Of a DNA stretch of 11,447 bases, positions 1 through 6,704 are shown one piece after another. The DNA is taken from contig CALQNE010000098.1 of assembly GCA_943331855.1 (NCBI GenBank), positions 1 through 11,447 of the forward strand. Direction: 5' to 3'. A program made the position numbers and the translations under genes. Each line of letters begins with the position of its first letter. Within the stretch, counting starts at the first letter, position 1. This stretch comes from Bordetella parapertussis. GTDB lineage: Bacteria; Pseudomonadota; Gammaproteobacteria; Burkholderiales; Burkholderiaceae_B. The notes under the pieces were generated by a model, which worked only from the letters and a program-made list of their open reading frames with translations, did no database searches and was not told the origin of the DNA.

Positions 1-813
1 CAGGGTTATTCAGAGCCTGGTTCTGGCTCGGATCTCGCTTCACTCAAAACCCGCGCTGAGCGTGTGGGGGATCGTTACATCATTAATGGGCAAAAAACCT
101 GGACCACGATGGCACATTTTGCCGACTGGATGTTTTGCTTGACGCGCACAGATAGCGGTGCAAAAGCACAGCGTGGCATTTCAATGATTCTGATTGATAT
201 GAAACAACCGGGGGTCACCGTTCGTCCGATTAAAACCTTAGATGGCGGTGCGGACGTGAACGAAGTTTGGCTTGAAAACGTTGAGGCACCGCTTGAAAAT
301 CTTGTCGGTGAAGAAAATCAAGGTTGGACCTATGCCAAGTATTTGTTGGGACACGAGCGAGGTGGTATTGCGGGCATTGGTCATTGTCATCGTGAACTCG
401 CGATCCTGAAGTCTTTGGCGGATCGCACGATGGCAAGTGGTGAATCGCTGAGCCTGAGCTCGCGCGTGCGCGACGGCATTAATCGCGCTGAAGGCCAGCT
501 GTTAGCCCTTGAAATGATGGTGTTGCGCGTTGCTGCAGATCAAACAGATCCGGGTCCAAAAGCTTCGATTCTAAAAATACGTGGTTCTGAATTGCAGATG
601 GAGCTCGCGCGTTTGCAAATGCAGGTTGCAGGCGCCGATGCCTGGCCCTATGACCCAGAGTGGATGTTTGCGGATGCCTCGTATCACGGGCCAAGCCCCG
701 AGTATTCGCCCGCCGCAGCTGCCGCCTACTTTGATATGCGCAAGACTGCGATTTATGGCGGTACCAACGAAGTGCAAAAAGGCATTATCGCCAAACAAAT
801 TATCGGAGTATAG
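1..813 (+). CDS. Acyl-CoA dehydrogenase, larger (alpha-like) subunit, 5' end cut off by window
   Basis: An FAD-dependent dehydrogenase that would introduce a 2,3-double bond into an acyl-CoA in the cytoplasm. The reading frame is open from base 1 to the TAG at 811-813, so the real start lies outside the window and about 270 codons are seen. The first residues contain the family FAD-binding signature YSEPGSGSDLAS. The C-terminus is the usual family ending with YGGTNEVQKGIIA, the YGGT lying at 754-765. Medium-chain enzymes have Glu in that motif (YEGT), and here it is Gly. A Glu in LLGHERGG (codon 355-357) lies in the region where isovaleryl- and long-chain-type enzymes carry the base; that is inference. 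The next gene, a second dehydrogenase, starts 4 bases after the stop, which suggests a heteromeric pair. The family call is sure; the substrate is unknown. Confidence 0.95.
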   Translation, partial: QGYSEPGSGSDLASLKTRAERVGDRYIINGQKTWTTMAHFADWMFCLTRTDSGAKAQRGISMILIDMKQPGVTVRPIKTLDGGADVNEVWLENVEAPLENLVGEENQGWTYAKYLLGHERGGIAGIGHCHRELAILKSLADRTMASGESLSLSSRVRDGINRAEGQLLALEMMVLRVAADQTDPGPKASILKIRGSELQMELARLQMQVAGADAWPYDPEWMFADASYHGPSPEYSPAAAAAYFDMRKTAIYGGTNEVQKGIIAKQIIGV

Positions 814-817
814 AAAC

Positions 818-1936
818 ATGGACTTTGAATACTCGCAAGAACAGCGCATGCTGACAGATAGTTTGCGCAGGCTAGTCGAAGACAACTGGTCGCGACCAAA
901 GCGGCGTGAGCGCCAGGGAGCAGGCGTGTTAAACCTCAACGCCTGGAGCAGCTTGGTTGAACTGGGCATTGGCGGTCTATTGGTGCCAGAAGAATTTGGT
1001 GGTTTCGGTGAGACGCCGGCCACGATGTTGGCGGTGCATCAAGAGCTTGGACGCGGGTTGGTCAGTGAGCCTGTGATTTCGAGTGCGGTGATCGCGGTGA
1101 CGTTATTGGCGCACTGTCAGAACCAAGCGCTTAAACAACAGTGGTTGACAGCGCATGCTGAAGGCGATGCGGTCTTGGCCGTGGCATGGCAAGAACAAGG
1201 TGAGCGCGACGCTCAACGACCGCTATGTACCCGGGCAACAGTTTCCAAAGACGGCTATAGCCTTGAAGGAAGAAAAATTTTGGTTTGGCACGGGGCCGGC
1301 GCTCAGGCGCTGATTGTTTCAGCCGTGTTGGGTGGAGAAGTCGCTTTGTTTTTAGTGCCTGCAGATACCCAAGGCGTTTCAGTGCAAGACCACCCGACGT
1401 TTGATGGCGCGCGCGCGGCCACGATTAGTTTGAAAGGCGTTCAATTGACAAAGACTCAGCTCATCGCGAGCGGTGTCGCTGCAGAGCAATTGTTAACGCT
1501 TGCCTTAGACCATGGGATTGTGGCGCTTTGCGCGCACGCCTGCGGAGCAATGGCCTATTTGACCGACAGTACGATTCAATACTCGAAGACGCGCAAACAG
1601 TTTGGTCAGCCTCTTGCCGCGTTTCAAGTGTTGCAGCATCGTTTGGGCGATATGTTGATTCAATCTGAAATGGGCTTATCGATGACCTATGTCGCGACCA
1701 ACGCGCTTGGTGAACCAGATGCTGCTAAACGCAGCCGCCTAGTGTCGATGGCTAAAGTCGAGGTCGCCGCGGCGGCGCGTCTGGTGGGTGAAATGTCCGT
1801 ACAGTTGCACGGCGGAATGGGGATGACCGATGAGCTTGAGGTGGGTGATTACTTTAAACGGCTCACCTATACCGACATGTTATTGGGCGACACAAACTTT
1901 CATTTGCAACGTATGCAAGACCTCAACGCGGCTTAA
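818..1936 (+). CDS. Acyl-CoA dehydrogenase, divergent (beta-like) subunit
   Basis: A 372-residue acyl-CoA dehydrogenase homologue. The start is ATG 818, preceded by GGAG at 805-808. An upstream in-frame extension exists but runs inside the previous gene. The N-terminal helical domain starts MDFEYSQEQRML and contains LLVPEEFGGFG. The C-terminal domain has RKQFGQPLAAFQVLQH (from residue 259) and LHGGMGMTDE (330-339), both linked to FAD binding in this family. The usual Y-[ST]-E-P signature of the middle domain is missing; WQEQGERDA (124-132) stands there instead. The C-terminal LLGDT has Gly where medium-chain enzymes carry the catalytic Glu. This pattern fits the weaker subunit of alpha2-beta2 dehydrogenases such as the mycobacterial FadE26-FadE27 and FadE28-FadE29 pairs. 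It is probably co-translated with the gene before it. Confidence 0.94.
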   Translation: MDFEYSQEQRMLTDSLRRLVEDNWSRPKRRERQGAGVLNLNAWSSLVELGIGGLLVPEEFGGFGETPATMLAVHQELGRGLVSEPVISSAVIAVTLLAHCQNQALKQQWLTAHAEGDAVLAVAWQEQGERDAQRPLCTRATVSKDGYSLEGRKILVWHGAGAQALIVSAVLGGEVALFLVPADTQGVSVQDHPTFDGARAATISLKGVQLTKTQLIASGVAAEQLLTLALDHGIVALCAHACGAMAYLTDSTIQYSKTRKQFGQPLAAFQVLQHRLGDMLIQSEMGLSMTYVATNALGEPDAAKRSRLVSMAKVEVAAAARLVGEMSVQLHGGMGMTDELEVGDYFKRLTYTDMLLGDTNFHLQRMQDLNAA

Positions 1937-1969
1937 TGTGAAAGAAACCGCGAAGAGTAGATTCTCATT

Positions 1970-1975
1970 AAAGGG
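1970..1975 (+). promoter_or_regulatory. Ribosome binding site of the hydratase gene
   Basis: AAAGGG ends 6 bases before ATG 1982. This supports ATG 1982 over the directly preceding TTG at 1979, which would add only one residue. Confidence 0.5.
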
Positions 1976-1981
1976 TAATTG

Positions 1982-2812
1982 ATGTCGACGACTGATTTAA
2001 GTGCGTGGTTGGGTAAAACACAAACAGTAGTAGATCGTATGGATCCCGGACACGCGGCGCGTATCGCCGTCACTTTAGGGCTGCCGATCCCAGTCCTGGG
2101 GGCAATCATTCCGCCGCTTTGGCACTGGGCATTTTTTTTAGAGACTGTACCGATCGCGCTCACGGGCACCGATGGGCACCCAGCGCGCGGTAGCTTTTTG
2201 CCGCCTGCGGATAATCGCAATCGTATGTGGGCTGGTGGGCGAGTGAATTTTGATGGCGGTTTGGTTGTTGGCACTGACGCGCACAAGACCTCCACCGTGA
2301 CCGCTATTCAAGAGAAGAAAGGCCGCACGGGCTCGTTATTGTTTGTGACCGTCAAGCACGACATTGTGCAAAACGGCAAGCTGATCGTGAGTGAAGAGCA
2401 GGATATTGTGTACCGCGAACCGAGTCCACCCAAGCTTCAAGGCACCGAGCCGGCGCCGGCGTCACAATGGAAGCAGCCGGTTGATCCTAGTGCTGTGCTG
2501 CTCTTCAGATATTCGGCCGTTACATTTAACAGCCATCGTATTCATTACGATCACCCGTACGTGACAGAAAAAGAGGGTTATCCAGGCCTGGTGATTCACG
2601 GCCCCTTGATTGCAACCTTGATGTGTCAGGCGTTTACGCAGGCCCATCCGCACGCAACGCTTAAACACTTATCCTATCGAGGTTTACGGCCTTTGATCGC
2701 ACCCACCGCGTTCGATGTTGCTGGCACTATCGTTGCCCCCGGCGAAGCGAAGCTCTGGGCCGAACAAGACGGCACACTCGCCCATCAGGCTGAATTGAGG
2801 TTTGAAGCATGA
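1982..2812 (+). CDS. Two-hotdog acyl-CoA hydratase/dehydratase (FAS1-like N-terminal domain, HTD2/MaoC superfamily)
   Basis: A 276-residue cytoplasmic protein of the family that includes mesaconyl-C4-CoA hydratase and HTD2-type 3-hydroxyacyl-thioester dehydratases. It would add water to, or remove it from, a 2-enoyl/3-hydroxyacyl-CoA. The N-terminal half (about 1-145) is the FAS1-like hotdog. The C-terminal half (about 165-276) carries the hydratase signature: RYSAVTFNSHRIHYDHPYVT at 176-195 with the His/Asp around HRIHYD, then EGYPGLVIHGPL. A Pro/Ala-rich linker lies between. It starts 45 bases after the second dehydrogenase gene, and its TGA overlaps the ATG of the CoA-transferase gene, so translation of the two is probably coupled. 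The specific substrate is not deducible. Itaconyl- or mesaconyl-type C5 acyl-CoA is possible, because relatives act on these next to CaiB-type transferases. Confidence 0.9.
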   Translation: MSTTDLSAWLGKTQTVVDRMDPGHAARIAVTLGLPIPVLGAIIPPLWHWAFFLETVPIALTGTDGHPARGSFLPPADNRNRMWAGGRVNFDGGLVVGTDAHKTSTVTAIQEKKGRTGSLLFVTVKHDIVQNGKLIVSEEQDIVYREPSPPKLQGTEPAPASQWKQPVDPSAVLLFRYSAVTFNSHRIHYDHPYVTEKEGYPGLVIHGPLIATLMCQAFTQAHPHATLKHLSYRGLRPLIAPTAFDVAGTIVAPGEAKLWAEQDGTLAHQAELRFEA

Positions 2813-4011
2813 GTCATACAACAAAACAAGGTCCGCGTCCCTTAGACGGCATCACAGTGATCAGTCTTGAACACGCAATTGCAGCGCCTTTTTGTACGCG
2901 CCAGCTTGCGGATATGGGTGCCCGCGTCATTAAAATTGAACGTCCAGGCGTGGGCGACTTTGCGCGTAAGTATGACGAACGCACGCGTGGGATGGCCTCG
3001 CATTTTGTCTGGACGAATCGTTCAAAAGAAAGTCTCACACTAGATTTGAAACATGCGGATGCCGGACCGATTCTCGAGCAACTGCTGGCGCAGGCCGATG
3101 TATTGGTGCAGAACTTGGCGCCTGGGGCTGCGGCGCGGATGGGCTTGTCCTTTGAAGCCTTGCATTCTAAATTTCCAAAATTGATTGTGTGCGATATCTC
3201 GGGCTATGGTGAAGGGGGTCCGTACGAAACTAAAAAAGCCTACGATCTATTGATTCAAAGCGAAAGCGGTTTTGTATCGGTGACGGGTTCGGCTGACGAA
3301 CCTTCCAAAGCAGGCTGCTCAATCGCAGATATCTCGGCCGGTTCGTATGCTTATTCCAGCATTCTGAACGCGCTGCTACTGCGACATAAAACAGGTCTAG
3401 GCAGCCATCTTGATGTCTCAATGCTTGAAAGCATGGTCGAGTGGATGAGCTTTCCGATGTATTACGCGTTCGAGGGCGCTTCGCCGCCGCCGCGCTCGGG
3501 TGCCTCGCACGCCACTATTTATCCGTATGGGCCCTTTCCGATTGGTGATGGAAACACCGTGATGTTGGGCTTGCAAAATGAACGCGAATGGTTGATCTTT
3601 TGTGAAAAAGTGCTTGATCAAAAAGCGCTGGCAACCGACCCCGAATTTGATACCAATACCAAACGGGCGGCGAATCGTGCCCGTCTGCGGGAAGTGATTG
3701 TCGAACTGTTTTCTAAAATGACGGTCGATCAGGTCGTGCAAAAGCTTGAGGATGCGCAAATTGCCAACGCGCGTGTCAACGAGATGAAAGACGTTTGGGC
3801 GCATCCGCAACTCAAGGCACGCGAACGTTGGACGCAGGTGCAAAGCCCAGTGGGCTTATTGCCTGCACTTTTGCCACCGGCAACGAGCAATCAGTTTGAT
3901 GCGCGCATGGATCCGATTCCCGGCATTGGCGAACACACCAAGGCCATTCTCGAATCGCTGGGTGTTGATCAAGCCACGATGGCAAGATTAACTGCCGATC
4001 GCGCAATTTAG
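2809..4011 (+). CDS. Class III CoA-transferase (CaiB/BaiF family)
   Basis: A 400-residue enzyme moving CoA between acyl-CoA and a free carboxylic acid, or intramolecularly as in mesaconyl-CoA C1:C4 transferase. It starts LDGITVISLEHAIAAPFCTR, typical of the family, followed by LADMGARVIKIERP and the LTLDLK segment. AYDLLIQSESG contains Asp146, which aligns with the catalytic Asp that forms the acyl-aspartyl anhydride in formyl-CoA transferase. The length is normal. ATG 2809 overlaps the hydratase stop in an ATGA arrangement. It is the last gene of the plus-strand operon and converges on folK across 110 bases. Its role is probably activation of the pathway's acid substrate, by inference from context. 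Donor and acceptor cannot be read from the sequence. Confidence 0.95.
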   Translation: MSHTTKQGPRPLDGITVISLEHAIAAPFCTRQLADMGARVIKIERPGVGDFARKYDERTRGMASHFVWTNRSKESLTLDLKHADAGPILEQLLAQADVLVQNLAPGAAARMGLSFEALHSKFPKLIVCDISGYGEGGPYETKKAYDLLIQSESGFVSVTGSADEPSKAGCSIADISAGSYAYSSILNALLLRHKTGLGSHLDVSMLESMVEWMSFPMYYAFEGASPPPRSGASHATIYPYGPFPIGDGNTVMLGLQNEREWLIFCEKVLDQKALATDPEFDTNTKRAANRARLREVIVELFSKMTVDQVVQKLEDAQIANARVNEMKDVWAHPQLKARERWTQVQSPVGLLPALLPPATSNQFDARMDPIPGIGEHTKAILESLGVDQATMARLTADRAI

Positions 4012-4050
4012 GGCGGATAACCAGAAAACTAAAAATTGAAGAGCGCATCA

Positions 4051-4075
4051 GACAAACACGGGAGGCTTGTTTGTC
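4051..4075. other. Inverted repeat between converging genes, weak terminator candidate
   Basis: GACAAAC at 4051-4057 pairs perfectly with GTTTGTC at 4069-4075 across an 11-base loop. It lies in the 110-base gap where the CoA-transferase gene and folK converge, the place for a two-way terminator. The stem is AT-rich and has no T-run directly after it on either strand, so intrinsic termination is doubtful. No other feature is recognised in 4012-4121. Confidence 0.3.
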
Positions 4076-4121
4076 ACGTGCACTTGCAGGCTAAACGGAC
4101 GTTGCTGCTCGGCGGCCGAAG

Positions 4122-4598
4122 CTACTTGATTTGCTCAAGTTTTTGATCCTGACACTTGACGAGTAACGCGTTTAAGCTGCCTTGAACGAGTTGCAAGTCT
4201 GGCGCAAGGTCTTGCAAGGGCCGTAAAACAAAAGCGCGCTGATGCATGCGTGGATGTGGCACGGTCAGTCGCGGTGTGTTGATCGTTAAGTCACCATAGA
4301 GCAGCAAGTCTAGATCAAGTGTTCGCGGTGCGTTTTGGTATGGGCGCTCGCGACCGTGTTGTTGCTCAATTGACTGTAATAAATCAAGAAGCGCTACAGG
4401 TTCAAGGGTGGTATCAATGGCCACGACGGTATTGATAAACACAGGCCCTTGTGCATCGACTGGGTCGCTGTGGTAAAGCGGCGCCTGGAGTAAGGCAAAA
4501 ATTTCGGGTGTGCTGCGTAGTGTATTGATTGCGATCGCAATGGTTTGCCTTGCATCGCCCAGATTTGCGCCAAGTCCGATATAAGCACGCGTACGCAT
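4122..4598 (-). CDS. folK: 2-amino-4-hydroxy-6-hydroxymethyldihydropteridine pyrophosphokinase
   Basis: Transfers pyrophosphate from ATP to 6-hydroxymethyl-7,8-dihydropterin, the step before dihydropteroate synthase in folate synthesis, in the cytoplasm. The protein has 158 residues from ATG 4598, a normal length. It shows the start motif YIGLGANLGD (6-15), the GPVFINTV segment (51-58) and PRTLDLDLLLYGD (91-103), whose Asp95 and Asp97 bind the two Mg ions in this family. It then has LTVPHPRMHQRAFVLRPL. A TTG at 4610 would add four residues (MTTS) and leave 3 bases after the pcnB stop. Neither start has a convincing ribosome binding site, and a perfect hairpin covers both. It is the last gene of the hda-HAD-pcnB-folK run and is probably translated by coupling to pcnB. 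Confidence 0.96.
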   Translation of the reverse strand: MRTRAYIGLGANLGDARQTIAIAINTLRSTPEIFALLQAPLYHSDPVDAQGPVFINTVVAIDTTLEPVALLDLLQSIEQQHGRERPYQNAPRTLDLDLLLYGDLTINTPRLTVPHPRMHQRAFVLRPLQDLAPDLQLVQGSLNALLVKCQDQKLEQIK

Positions 4599-4612
4599 TG
4601 ACGTTGTCAATG
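4596..4612 (-). promoter_or_regulatory. Perfect hairpin over the folK start
   Basis: CATTGAC and GTCAATG flank a 3-base loop (4603-4605), giving a 7-pair stem. On the minus strand it contains the folK ATG (4596-4598) in its 3' arm and the alternative TTG (4608-4610) in its 5' arm. It begins one base after the pcnB stop. In the mRNA it could hide the start codon until ribosomes finishing pcnB open it. The symmetry is seen; the function is inferred. Confidence 0.4.
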
Positions 4613-4613
4613 C

Positions 4614-5981
4614 TTATTCAACAAACGGGGCATCTTGTTGGCCTTCAGTCGACCGTGGCGCGCGTCTGCGTCGACGTGGGCGTGGTGCGCCGCCGTTACC
4701 TTCGCGAGGTAGCTTGTTTAACTCTTCGATCATGTCGGCCTTGCCTGAATCATCGGCATTGGCCAAATCCATCCACCATTGGGCCAGGACGCTGTCAAAG
4801 GCACCCGCTGCAGCGCGTAACTGAAGAAAATCTACCGCAGCACGAAACCGCGGTTGTTCAATCATGCGCCAGATCGATTTCGGTAACCGCCGATCAAACC
4901 GAGGCTGCATAAACCAGATCTCGCGCATATCGGCGCTAAAGCGCTTTTGAATCGCAAGCTTTTCTGTTTGTTCATCCAAGACTGAATCAGCCGCTTGCAT
5001 CAACGCAGGGATGCCCGTTTCACCGTTCGCAAGCAGTTGTTGCCAGCGTAGTTCAACCTGATGCCATAGCAGTGCAGCAAACAAAAAGCTAGGGCTGACG
5101 GTTTTTCCAGCGCGGACGCGATGATCAGTGCGATCCAGAGCAAGCTCAATGAACGCTTCACCGCCTGGCTGTTCAAGCACGACGTCTAGTAGAGGCAACA
5201 TCCCCTGATGCAAGCCGTCTTGCCGCAAACGCTGTAGGCAATCCATCGCATGCCCGCAAGTCAGTAGCTTGAGCATCTCGTCAAACAAACGCGATGCGGG
5301 CACGTTTTCGATTAAGTCCGCCATCGATTGCAAGGGCTCTTGCGAGGCGGGATCTATTTTGCCATTGAGCTTGACGGCAAAGCGCACGGCGCGCAGCATC
5401 CGCACGGGATCCTCACGATATCGCGTGCGCGGATCACCGATCATGCGTATGACGCGATGCTTAAGATCTTCAACACCTTGGTGGTAGTCGATGACCTCTT
5501 CGGTTGTTGGATCGTAATACAGTGCGTTGATCGTAAAGTCGCGGCGCGCGGCATCTTGGGCATGTGTACCAAATTCGTTGTCGCGCAGAATGCGACCATT
5601 TTCATCCGTAGCCTGAGACTCTGAGGCGGGCGCACGAAAGGTCGAGGTTTCGATAATCTCTTGACCAAACACAACGTGTACAAGTTGAAAGCGTCTCCCA
5701 ATGATTCGCGCGCGCCTAAAGAGTGGGCGCACTTGCTCAGGCGTGGCGTTGGTAGCGACGTCGAAGTCTTTGGGCTCGAGCCCGACAATCAAGTCACGTA
5801 CCGCACCACCCACGATATAGGCTTGGTATCCTTCGTGTTGCAAGACTTCACAGACTTTGATGGCATGACGCGATACATTGCGCCGATCGATGCCATGTTT
5901 GTCGCGGCTGATCCGCTGTAATCCGTGTGAGCGTTGACCAAAGAGTTGACCAACAAAACGTTTAATCGTGTCTGTAATCAT
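4614..5981 (-). CDS. pcnB: Poly(A) polymerase I
   Basis: Adds A-tails to RNA 3' ends and so marks RNAs for decay. It belongs to the class II nucleotidyltransferases shared with CCA-adding enzymes. The protein has 455 residues. The head domain has VGGAVRDLIVGLEPKDFDV (57-75), with the two metal-binding Asp in KDFD (72 and 74). It is followed by IIGRRFQLVHVVFG (93-106), a segment with the pattern that separates bacterial poly(A) polymerases from CCA enzymes. RRDFTINALYYDP and the RMIGDPRTRYREDPVRMLRA region follow. The C-terminus is very basic, with an Arg run in PRPRRRRRAPR, like the RNA-binding tail of the E. coli enzyme. ATG 5981 overlaps the last base of the HAD gene stop (TAATG), so coupling is likely. 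Confidence 0.97.
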   Translation of the reverse strand: MITDTIKRFVGQLFGQRSHGLQRISRDKHGIDRRNVSRHAIKVCEVLQHEGYQAYIVGGAVRDLIVGLEPKDFDVATNATPEQVRPLFRRARIIGRRFQLVHVVFGQEIIETSTFRAPASESQATDENGRILRDNEFGTHAQDAARRDFTINALYYDPTTEEVIDYHQGVEDLKHRVIRMIGDPRTRYREDPVRMLRAVRFAVKLNGKIDPASQEPLQSMADLIENVPASRLFDEMLKLLTCGHAMDCLQRLRQDGLHQGMLPLLDVVLEQPGGEAFIELALDRTDHRVRAGKTVSPSFLFAALLWHQVELRWQQLLANGETGIPALMQAADSVLDEQTEKLAIQKRFSADMREIWFMQPRFDRRLPKSIWRMIEQPRFRAAVDFLQLRAAAGAFDSVLAQWWMDLANADDSGKADMIEELNKLPREGNGGAPRPRRRRRAPRSTEGQQDAPFVE

Positions 5982-6679
5982 TAGGATTTGTGATCGGCCA
6001 GCGAGGTAAAAATATTCAGGACTGGCCAGTTGCGTTCTTGCGCAACTTTGAGCAGACTTGGGCTTGGGTTGGTGACGATCGGATGTGTCACCACCTCAAG
6101 TAGAGGTAGATCATTGAGTGAATCTGTGTAAAAGTATGATTCGTCAAAATCTTTCAGATTTCGGTTCAGCGTGGCAAGCCACGCGTTCACGCGTATGACC
6201 TTGCCCTGTTTGAAGCTTGGCGTACCGTGAATCTTCCCGGTGTAGCGCCCCGCAACAAATTCGGGTTCGGTGGCAATCAAGGTGGGTACGCCAAAGGCGC
6301 GTGCAATTGGCGCGGTCACAAAGCTGTTGGTGGCCGTGACCATGGCACAGAGATCGCCTGCTTCAAGGTGTTTCTGCACAATGGCAAGGGCTTTTTCTGT
6401 CATGGCCGGGCGAATCACGCGTTGCATGTAGTCTTCATGCCAAGCCGCGAGCAGGTGCGGGGGGTGTGCCGCCAGTAAACCCAGCATGAACTCGGCAGCC
6501 TGCTCTGCGGTGAGGTCGCCTGCGTTGTAACGATTCATCAAGTCTTCATTACGCGCCAGCGCCTGCACCGGATCACCGGCACGTCCTGACTTGGCAAGGT
6601 ACTCGGCCCATTGGTGATCGCTGTCGAGTGGCAACAAGGTGTGATCAAGATCGAAGAGGGCCAGGCGTCTGGAGGTCAT
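5981..6679 (-). CDS. HAD-IB family phosphatase (phosphoserine phosphatase-like, CicA/HAD-IB-hyp1 type)
   Basis: A 232-residue cytoplasmic hydrolase of the haloacid dehalogenase superfamily, subfamily IB, which dephosphorylates small phosphomonoesters; its substrate is not known. All four HAD motifs are present: FDLDHTLLP with nucleophile Asp10 and acid/base Asp12, VTATNSF (114-120) as motif II, FKQGK (156-160) as the motif III Lys, and TDSLNDLPLL (185-194) with the metal-binding Asp186 and Asp190. A helical cap lies between motifs I and II. It lies between hda and pcnB, a placement I know from other Burkholderiales. It starts 25 bases after the hda stop without a strong ribosome binding site and overlaps pcnB by one base. 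It is not the dedicated SerB as far as can be seen. Confidence 0.92.
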   Translation of the reverse strand: MTSRRLALFDLDHTLLPLDSDHQWAEYLAKSGRAGDPVQALARNEDLMNRYNAGDLTAEQAAEFMLGLLAAHPPHLLAAWHEDYMQRVIRPAMTEKALAIVQKHLEAGDLCAMVTATNSFVTAPIARAFGVPTLIATEPEFVAGRYTGKIHGTPSFKQGKVIRVNAWLATLNRNLKDFDESYFYTDSLNDLPLLEVVTHPIVTNPSPSLLKVAQERNWPVLNIFTSLADHKS

Positions 6680-6704
6680 GAGCGTTGACTAAAAACGTTA
6701 GGGG

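Noticed and set aside
581..817. Upstream in-frame extension of the second dehydrogenase to base 581
   Set aside because: The extension lies wholly inside the first dehydrogenase gene in another frame and has no family similarity. ATG 818 with GGAG upstream starts the typical N-terminus.
1964..1975. Identical 12-mer CTCATTAAAGGG upstream of the hydratase gene and again at 8583-8594 upstream of the plus-strand Bug gene, hinting at a shared regulatory site
   Set aside because: A few identical 12-mers are expected by chance in 11 kb, and both contain a purine-rich ribosome-binding-like end. Two copies alone do not support an operator.
2449..2460. Perfect palindrome GCCGGCGCCGGC
   Set aside because: It lies inside the hydratase gene and codes for the Pro/Ala linker between the two hotdog domains. 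GC-rich Pro/Ala codons explain it.
3418..3843. 141-codon minus-strand reading frame inside the CoA-transferase gene
   Set aside because: It is a shadow of a well-supported gene, without ribosome binding site or known motifs.
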